Shown here: positions 59,149-64,000 of the stretch, piece after piece
How positions within the stretch are numbered: the first letter of the stretch is position 1
Layout: every line of letters starts with the position of its first letter
NCBI GenBank assembly: GCA_963597355.1
Contig: CAVBPR010000018.1
Location: forward strand, 128,645-192,644
Direction of reading: 5' to 3'
Length of the DNA: 64,000 bases
Source of the DNA: UMGS1766 sp963597355
Lineage (GTDB): Bacteria > Bacillota > Clostridia > Oscillospirales > Oscillospiraceae
Notes under the pieces: generated by a model
What the model was told of the DNA's origin: nothing
Seen by the model: only the letters and a program-made list of their open reading frames with translations
Database searches by the model: none
Made by a program: the position numbers and the translations under genes

Positions 59149-60033
59149 ATGAAAAAACTGCTGTTTATCTATAATCCCCATGCAGGAAAGCAGCGAATTA
59201 CCCGACAGCTGCATGACGTGATCTATTTGTTTGCGCAGGCAGGTTATGAAGTGACGGTACACCCGACGCTGTATCGCAGCGATGCCACCCAGATTGCGGC
59301 AAAGGCGGCTGGTGTTTACGACCATGTGGTGTGCTGCGGAGGCGACGGAACACTGAATGAGGTGATTACGGGGCTGTGGCAGAATCCGGATCAGATGCCG
59401 TCGATCGGTTATCTTCCGGCAGGCAGCACCAATGATTTTTCCAAAACCCTTAAATTGCCGTCCGATTTGCGGAAGGCGGCGGAAATTGCAGTAGGTGGCA
59501 GTCCGTCTCCCTGCGATCTGGGGGATTTCAATGGCCGTCCCTTTGTCTATGTTGCCGCCTTTGGCGTGTTTACCGATGTGAGCTATAATACGCCGCAGAT
59601 GAAAAAGAATCTGCTGGGACATCTTGCCTACGTGCTGGAGGGGGTTAAGAGCATCAGCCAGCTGCGCCCCTATCATATGATTGTCGAGCATGACGGCGAA
59701 GTGCTGGAAGACGACTTTATTTACGGCATGGTGTCGGACTCGGTCTCCGTTGGCGGATTCCGGGGAATCAAGCGGGAATCGGTTCGGCTGGACGACGGAC
59801 AGTTTGAAGTGATGCTGGTGAAGAATCCGAAGACTCCGGAAGAATTTACGTCTATTCTGAATGCGCTGATGAAGAAAACTCCGGACGGCAATGTAGTGGG
59901 CTTCCAAAGCGGCGAAATTACCTTCCGGTGCACCGAGCCGGTGGCATGGACATTGGACGGCGAGTATGGCGGAGATGCGGCAGAAGCCGTTGTGAAGAAT
60001 CACCAGCAGGCCATGCGGATTATGCGGGGGTAA
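59149..60033 (+). CDS. Diacylglycerol kinase family lipid kinase (YegS/DgkB-like)
   Basis: 294 residues from ATG 59149, with AGGAGGCGA upstream. The kinase core shows LLFIYNPHAGKQ, VVCCGGDGTLNEV (nucleotide site) and YLPAGSTNDFSKTL, then a beta-rich C-terminal domain. The family phosphorylates diacylglycerol or related lipids, recycling lipid head-group products. It ends five bases before mnmE. Confidence 0.92.
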   Translation: MKKLLFIYNPHAGKQRITRQLHDVIYLFAQAGYEVTVHPTLYRSDATQIAAKAAGVYDHVVCCGGDGTLNEVITGLWQNPDQMPSIGYLPAGSTNDFSKTLKLPSDLRKAAEIAVGGSPSPCDLGDFNGRPFVYVAAFGVFTDVSYNTPQMKKNLLGHLAYVLEGVKSISQLRPYHMIVEHDGEVLEDDFIYGMVSDSVSVGGFRGIKRESVRLDDGQFEVMLVKNPKTPEEFTSILNALMKKTPDGNVVGFQSGEITFRCTEPVAWTLDGEYGGDAAEAVVKNHQQAMRIMRG

Positions 60034-60038
60034 GGCGG

Positions 60039-61394
60039 ATGAGCGATACCATTGCGGCAATTGCCACAGGAACTGGCCGCAGCGCAATTGGCATTGTGCG
60101 CTTGTCCGGCGAAGGATCTGTTCCGGCGGCGGAGCGGTTGTTTGCACCCTTTTCCGGGGGAGCACTGTCAGAGCATCCGGTCAGTACGCTGGTATACGGT
60201 GCGCTGCGGGATGCCCAGGGGCGATTGATTGACCGCTGTCTGGCAACCTATTCCCGCGCACCCCATAGTTATACCGGAGAGGATACGGTAGAACTCCAGT
60301 GCCACGGCTCTCCTGCAGTGCTCACAGCAGCGCTGGAGGCCCTGTTCTCCGTTGGCGTTCGGCAGGCAAAGGCGGGGGAGTTTACCCGACGGGCCTTTCT
60401 GAACGGACAGATGGATTTGACCCAGGCGGAGGCGGTCATTGATTTGATCGATGCGGAAACACCCGCTGCAGCCCGCTGCGCAGCCAGTCAACTGGGTGGG
60501 GCAATGCGGCGAAAGATTGATCATATTTACGATGAACTGGTCAATCTGATGGCGCATTTCGATGTGGTTCTGGATTATTCCGATGAGGATCTTGAGCCGT
60601 TTAACGAGGCGGAAATTACCGAAAGCGTGGAAAAAGCGGCCCGGGAATTGTCTGCCCTGAGCGCAACTTACCGCCGGGGAAGGCAGCTCTATGATGGGGT
60701 GAGCTGTGCAATTGTGGGGTTGCCCAACAGTGGAAAATCCAGCTTGTTGAATGCATTGCTGGGCTATGAACGGGCGATTGTCACGGATATTCCCGGCACC
60801 ACCCGAGACACGGTGGAAGAAAAGGCTACGGTTGGCGGCGTATTATTGCGGTTGATCGATACCGCCGGTTTGCGGGACACAGAGGATGCCGTGGAACGCA
60901 TGGGCGTGGAGCGCTCCCGTCAGGCACTGGAACGGGCCGAGCTGGCATTGGTGCTGGTGGACGGCTCCCGACCGATTACCGAGGCGGATCGGGAGATTAT
61001 CCGCATGGCCCGGCAAGTGCCCCAGCATCTCATTCTGGCGACAAAGGCGGATCGACCGGGTTTCGAAGCGCCTGTATTGACGGGAGAAACCGTATTGCCC
61101 CTGTCTTCTGTTACAGGAGCGGGGCTGGAGCAGCTGGAACGCGCCGTGGCAGAACGCTTCCTCCAGGGAAGTGACAGCGGGGAAATCCTTACCTCCCGTC
61201 GACAGGCAGAGGCAGTGGCGCGGGCGGCTGAGTGCCTGCAGGCAGTGTTTGATGCCATGTCGGCAGGGATGACTCCGGACGCAGTTTTGTCAGATGTGGA
61301 ACTGGCTTTGGATGCCCTGGGTGAGGTGACTGGACGCGTGGTAAAGGACGATGTCACAAACCGAATCTTTGAGCGCTTTTGCGTTGGAAAGTAA
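60039..61394 (+). CDS. mnmE: tRNA uridine-5-carboxymethylaminomethyl modification GTPase MnmE
   Basis: 451 residues from ATG 60039 (AAGGCGG upstream). N-terminal folate-binding domain (DTIAAIATGTGRSAIGIVRL, SYTGEDTVELQCHGS, GEFTRRAFLNGQMDLTQAEA), helical domain, and inserted G domain: GLPNSGKSSLLN (~226), DIPGTTRD, DTAGLRDT, TKAD. The C-terminal FCVGK carries the catalytic-loop cysteine. MnmE works with MnmG on U34 of tRNAs; mnmG is not next to it here. Confidence 0.96.
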   Translation: MSDTIAAIATGTGRSAIGIVRLSGEGSVPAAERLFAPFSGGALSEHPVSTLVYGALRDAQGRLIDRCLATYSRAPHSYTGEDTVELQCHGSPAVLTAALEALFSVGVRQAKAGEFTRRAFLNGQMDLTQAEAVIDLIDAETPAAARCAASQLGGAMRRKIDHIYDELVNLMAHFDVVLDYSDEDLEPFNEAEITESVEKAARELSALSATYRRGRQLYDGVSCAIVGLPNSGKSSLLNALLGYERAIVTDIPGTTRDTVEEKATVGGVLLRLIDTAGLRDTEDAVERMGVERSRQALERAELALVLVDGSRPITEADREIIRMARQVPQHLILATKADRPGFEAPVLTGETVLPLSSVTGAGLEQLERAVAERFLQGSDSGEILTSRRQAEAVARAAECLQAVFDAMSAGMTPDAVLSDVELALDALGEVTGRVVKDDVTNRIFERFCVGK

Positions 61395-61432
61395 AACAGT
61401 TCGAAAAAGCGACAAGAAATTGAACGGTCGAC

Positions 61433-62134
61433 TTATTCGCATGCCTGGACAAAAGCCTGGAATGTTTTTCGGCTGGCTTCGTCCGACTTCCAGGAAAATT
61501 CCGGATGCCATTGAGTTGCCCAGAGAAATTTTTTTCCGGGCATGTAAATCGATTCGATCAGGCCATCTTCAGAAATTGCCATGGCGGCCAGTTTCGGGGA
61601 CAAGTCTTTGATTGCCTGGTGATGATAGCTGTTTACATCGAGACGGTCTGTGCAGAGCAGGTGGTGCAGCGGTGTTTGGGGCAGAATCGTTACGGCATGA
61701 GCGGCACGATCATAAGGCGGCGTCATGTGATGCTCTGTGGCGGATGGATGCTGGGAGGGAAGATCCTGATACAGCGTGCCGCCAAGAGCTGCGTTGATAA
61801 ATTGAATTCCGCGGCAGATGCCGAGAACGGGTTTGTCCTGCTGCAGAGCGAGGTGCAGCAGCTGCAGTTCCATGTCATCTCTGGCCTTGCAGGAAGCAAT
61901 CAGACCCGGCAGCGGAAGCTGATGGTAGAGTTCCGGGCAGACATCGTGACCGCCGGTAAAAAGAAGACCGGAGCACAGTTGGGATAGCTGGACGAGTTCC
62001 TCAGAACTGGATGTGAGGGGGAGCATAATGGGCAGACCTCCGGCAGCGCGAATGCCCTCCATGTATCCGGGGAGCATCCAAAGGCTTTCTTTTTCGTCGT
62101 CCCATAATGGGGTTACACCGATGACTGGTTTCAT
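61433..62134 (-). CDS. Class I glutamine amidotransferase-like hydrolase (PuuD type)
   Basis: 233 residues from the ATG at 62134, preceded by GGAGTG. The family pattern KPVIGVTPLWDDE, LPIMLPL, GLLFTGGHDVCPELY, the nucleophile GICRGIQFINAALGGTLYQD, VNSYHHQAIKDL and WATQWHPEFS gives the Cys-His-Glu triad. PuuD-type enzymes cleave gamma-glutamyl compounds such as gamma-glutamyl-GABA; the substrate here is not fixed by sequence, and no other polyamine gene is nearby. Confidence 0.9.
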   Translation of the reverse strand: MKPVIGVTPLWDDEKESLWMLPGYMEGIRAAGGLPIMLPLTSSSEELVQLSQLCSGLLFTGGHDVCPELYHQLPLPGLIASCKARDDMELQLLHLALQQDKPVLGICRGIQFINAALGGTLYQDLPSQHPSATEHHMTPPYDRAAHAVTILPQTPLHHLLCTDRLDVNSYHHQAIKDLSPKLAAMAISEDGLIESIYMPGKKFLWATQWHPEFSWKSDEASRKTFQAFVQACE

Positions 62135-62148
62135 AAAAATCACTCCAC

Positions 62149-62188
62149 AAAAAAGCAGGCAATGAGATCCGCTGACCTCATTGCCTGC
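62149..62188 (-). terminator. Terminator in the leader of the amidotransferase gene
   Basis: Minus strand GCAGGCAATGAG, ten-base loop, CTCATTGCCTGC, then six T. It lies after a good promoter (62241-62213) and 15 bases before the start codon, so it may attenuate the gene; it could instead terminate the zinc-ribbon gene upstream. Confidence 0.75.
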
Positions 62189-62212
62189 AACTGTTTTCAT
62201 TAGGATGGTGAA

Positions 62213-62241
62213 ATTATAGCGAAACTTACAGAGAAAATCAA
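62213..62241 (-). promoter_or_regulatory. Promoter of the amidotransferase gene
   Basis: Minus strand TTGATT (62241-62236), 17-base spacer, TATAAT (62218-62213). Confidence 0.65.
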
Positions 62242-62276
62242 GAACGCAAGAATGGCCGGGTTCACATCGTCTGTTC

Positions 62277-62492
62277 TTAATATTGAAACACAACCATCTT
62301 ACATGCCTCGCAGATGGAAGCCGCAACCTGTGACCGATGGCTTGGTTTCAGTTGGGTTATTTTTACGAATCCATCTGCAGTTTTCGCGTTTTGAAACACG
62401 CCCGGTACTTCGTTTGCAAAACTAAACGCACCATCTTTGCTGGAGAATAGAAAACCGTCACGCATCTCGTTTCCGCATTCTGGACATTTCAT
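62277..62492 (-). CDS. Small zinc-ribbon protein
   Basis: 71 residues from ATG 62492, with GGGGG seven bases before. KCPECGNEMRDGFLF and ICEACKMVVFQY give two CxxC pairs, one at each end, forming a zinc ribbon around a short core like the DUF6487-type proteins. No function is known to me. It follows the XRE-AbrB gene by 15 bases and is probably co-transcribed. Confidence 0.75.
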   Translation of the reverse strand: MKCPECGNEMRDGFLFSSKDGAFSFANEVPGVFQNAKTADGFVKITQLKPSHRSQVAASICEACKMVVFQY

Positions 62493-62507
62493 TTGTTGCA
62501 CCCCCGT

Positions 62508-62948
62508 TTATTTGTCGGTTGCCTGCCGGCTTAAATTCAAGACCTCTTGCATCCGTTGTTCAAAAATTTCTGCTTTGACAAGGGCAATACCCTCGGCTTC
62601 GTCTCCGAGAACGATCAATCGATCGCCTTCTTGAAGGCAAAATGTGTCTCTCGCGGCTTTCGGTATCACGATCTGGCCTTTGCTTCCGACTGTGACTGTG
62701 CCCCAAAGATGTTTGCCAACGGGGGCTGGAGCTATTTTTACATTGCCGATCCGGTCGTTTTGATGAACAAGGGAATCGATTGTAACACCGTAGAATTTTG
62801 CGAGCCGATCGCATTTGTCTATGTCGGGGTATGTTTCACCCTGTTCCCATTTGGAATAGGACTGTCGCGCAATGCCAACGGCCTCGGCAACCTGTTCCTG
62901 CGTCAACCCTCGGATGCTGCGAAGAAGTATTAAATTATCTGCGAACAC
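62508..62948 (-). CDS. XRE helix-turn-helix regulator fused to an AbrB domain
   Basis: 146 residues from a GTG at 62948, preceded by AGGGAGGTGA. The in-frame ATG at 62975 is part of the -10 box (TATAATG) and cannot be used by that promoter. Residues ~1-58 are an XRE/Cro-type domain (LRSIRGLTQEQVAEAVGIAR, QSYSKWEQGETYPDIDKCDRLAK, FYGVTIDSL); ~75-120 form an AbrB/SpoVT swapped-hairpin domain (WGTVTVGSKGQIVIPKAARD, LQEGDRLIVLGD). Two DNA-binding modules in one chain are found in some Clostridia regulators. Target unknown. Confidence 0.87.
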   Translation of the reverse strand: MFADNLILLRSIRGLTQEQVAEAVGIARQSYSKWEQGETYPDIDKCDRLAKFYGVTIDSLVHQNDRIGNVKIAPAPVGKHLWGTVTVGSKGQIVIPKAARDTFCLQEGDRLIVLGDEAEGIALVKAEIFEQRMQEVLNLSRQATDK

Positions 62949-62973
62949 TTGCGTCACCTCCCTATCTGCAGAC

Positions 62974-62979
62974 ATTATA
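62974..62979 (-). promoter_or_regulatory. -10 box of the XRE-AbrB gene
   Basis: Minus strand TATAAT (62979-62974), immediately before AGGGAGGTGA. The -35 (TGGAAG, 63002-62997) is weak. Confidence 0.55.
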
Positions 62980-63220
62980 CGCCGGATAAGAGAGGGCTTC
63001 CACCAGGAAAACTTGGCAGAAAAGTGGTTTTTGCGTTATGTTTATCTGCGGTGCTGTGCCGTATTGTAGTTGCGTGGAGAGCACAGTGCTTCGGGGGGGG
63101 AGAGCAGAACAGTTTGTTGAGGCGGAAGTTTATTTTTGAGGAATAAGACATTAGTAAGTGTGTTATAGAGAAACCTGGGAAAATGCATTTTAAGATTAAA
63201 CGTAGCGAGGAGATGTGAGC

Positions 63221-63568
63221 ATGTGGATTCGTGTGGCTCTGGATGAAAAAGCTGTACGCTATGGCAGTAGCCCAGAATATACTTATGTTGACGGCGAAAA
63301 TATCAAAGAATTCTACTTTGATGATGAGACTGCAAGGGAATTGGAAACAGACGGATTTCTTGCGGAAATGTGGTCTGAGCTGGATGCATTGTTTGACTGG
63401 GGAGACTGCGATTTCTTTCCTCCTGAAAAATGCCTGAAGTTCAAGGAGTGGCTTGAAAAAAGGCTACATCGTCCGACGAGCGACCGATTAAAGCAAGTAT
63501 ATGACGCTATGCTGAAACTGGCAGATCTTGCACTTAAATGTAATACCGGCATTAGCTTTGATTTTTGA
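63221..63568 (+). CDS. Hypothetical protein
   Basis: 115 residues from ATG 63221, chosen for GAGGAG eight bases upstream; a GTG six bases earlier is also in frame. Acidic and soluble, with three tryptophans in the first 60 residues (MWIRVALDEKAVRYG, EMWSELDALFDWGD) and a helical C-terminal half (EWLEKRLHRPTSDRLKQVYDAM). No motif recognised. Base composition is more AT-rich than the housekeeping genes to the left. Confidence 0.65.
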   Translation: MWIRVALDEKAVRYGSSPEYTYVDGENIKEFYFDDETARELETDGFLAEMWSELDALFDWGDCDFFPPEKCLKFKEWLEKRLHRPTSDRLKQVYDAMLKLADLALKCNTGISFDF

Positions 63569-63644
63569 GAAGGATGTTATTGACGTCAACTTATAAGATA
63601 TTTGGAAGGTAGGTTATTTGCAATGTGCGCCATTTGTTTCTGGT

Positions 63645-64000
63645 TCAATTGAATTGAATGTCGGTATAATAGTTGTTCAAAGTGTAATAAAATGTGGGGT
63701 CGGGACAATTTGTAAAGTCAACATATACCGAGACAATATAACTATTTCCAGGCTGGATATTTTCAATGAATGAATCATTGCTATAGAAAATAGTATTATC
63801 AGGGGTTAAGAATGAAAATTTGAATACGGTGCTGTATGTATACTGTGTATTGTTTTTTAGTGTGAAGGAATAGTATCCGCCATCATAACCAGCATCAAGC
63901 TCCTGCGGTGTGCGTTTAAGCAGGCGGTACGATGGGAAATCATTACAAGAAATCCCTTTGACAATGTGATCCTCCCGAAAACGGAGTATGCGAAACGGGA
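63645..64000 (-). CDS. C-terminal part of a probable exported protein (5' end outside window)
   Basis: An open frame on the minus strand enters at the right edge and ends in TGA at 63647-63645, giving 117 readable residues with no start. It reads DHIVKGISCNDFPSYRLLKR, then GYYSFTLKNNTQYTYSTVFK, PDNTIFYSNDSFIENIQPGN and SYIVSVYVDFTNCPDP. Alternating strands, many N, T and Y residues and a 'PGxSY' turn resemble FxLYD/DUF-type immunoglobulin-like domains of Gram-positive surface lipoproteins. The similarity is structural impression only. Confidence 0.6.
   Translation of the reverse strand, partial: PFRILRFREDHIVKGISCNDFPSYRLLKRTPQELDAGYDGGYYSFTLKNNTQYTYSTVFKFSFLTPDNTIFYSNDSFIENIQPGNSYIVSVYVDFTNCPDPTFYYTLNNYYTDIQFN

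Overview
The window reads as chromosomal DNA of an anaerobic Bacillota of the Clostridia class, most likely a relative of the gut Oscillospiraceae. This is inferred from gene content: a bacterial V-type ATPase operon, the run miaB-mutS-mutL-miaA leading into yggS-sepF-divIVA-ileS, a two-domain glutamine-dependent NAD synthetase, strong AGGAGG-type ribosome sites and frequent GTG/TTG starts. I read no rRNA, tRNA, CRISPR array, transposase or prophage gene.

Region 1 (about 100-7460) is the least ordinary part. A membrane-anchored AraC-type regulator (minus strand) diverges from a six-gene plus-strand unit: a GntP/citrate-type permease, a 212-residue protein that looks like a tandem duplication of a Csx3-like fold, a membrane-anchored parvulin-like protein lacking both expected histidines, a membrane-anchored alpha/beta-hydrolase whose nucleophile position is glycine, a small beta-barrel-like protein and a SnoaL-like protein. 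The intergenic region carries repeated TGCGCAA sites, and the unit ends at a clear terminator. This resembles an inducible uptake and conversion cluster for a small molecule, with substrate unknown; it is my best candidate for an undescribed system.

Region 2 (7464-16841) holds a lone conserved gene with its own promoter and terminator, then the nine-gene V-ATPase operon on the minus strand, in the order G/H-I-K-E-C-F-A-B-D. The K subunit shows the Na+-binding residues of sodium V-ATPases. Region 3 (16842-34000) mixes small units: marR with a short membrane protein, a diguanylate cyclase, secG, degV with an HD hydrolase, a radical SAM enzyme with an ECF S component, a metallo-hydrolase with an archaeal-type peptidyl-tRNA hydrolase, trpS with a phosphoesterase and coaX, mgtE behind a structured leader, a MATE exporter, a hydroxyacyl-CoA dehydrogenase, a VanY peptidase, a DEAD-box helicase and niaR.

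Region 4 (33956-47774) is a long co-oriented block for tRNA modification, mismatch repair, PLP homeostasis, cell division and ileS. Region 5 (47787-53643) has nadE, an M23 peptidase, the NfeD-SPFH pair and a THUMP RNA methyltransferase. Region 6 (53793-61394) has rpmH-rnpA-yidD-yidC-jag behind a long structured leader, then rnhA, ilvE, a diacylglycerol-kinase-like gene and mnmE. dnaA is not beside rpmH and mnmG is not beside mnmE, so the usual origin-proximal cluster is split. Region 7 (61433-64000) is more accessory: a class I amidotransferase, a zinc-ribbon protein, an XRE-AbrB regulator, an unknown small protein and the C-terminal end of a probable exported protein that runs off the right edge.

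All family names come from reading motifs by eye; no database search was run.
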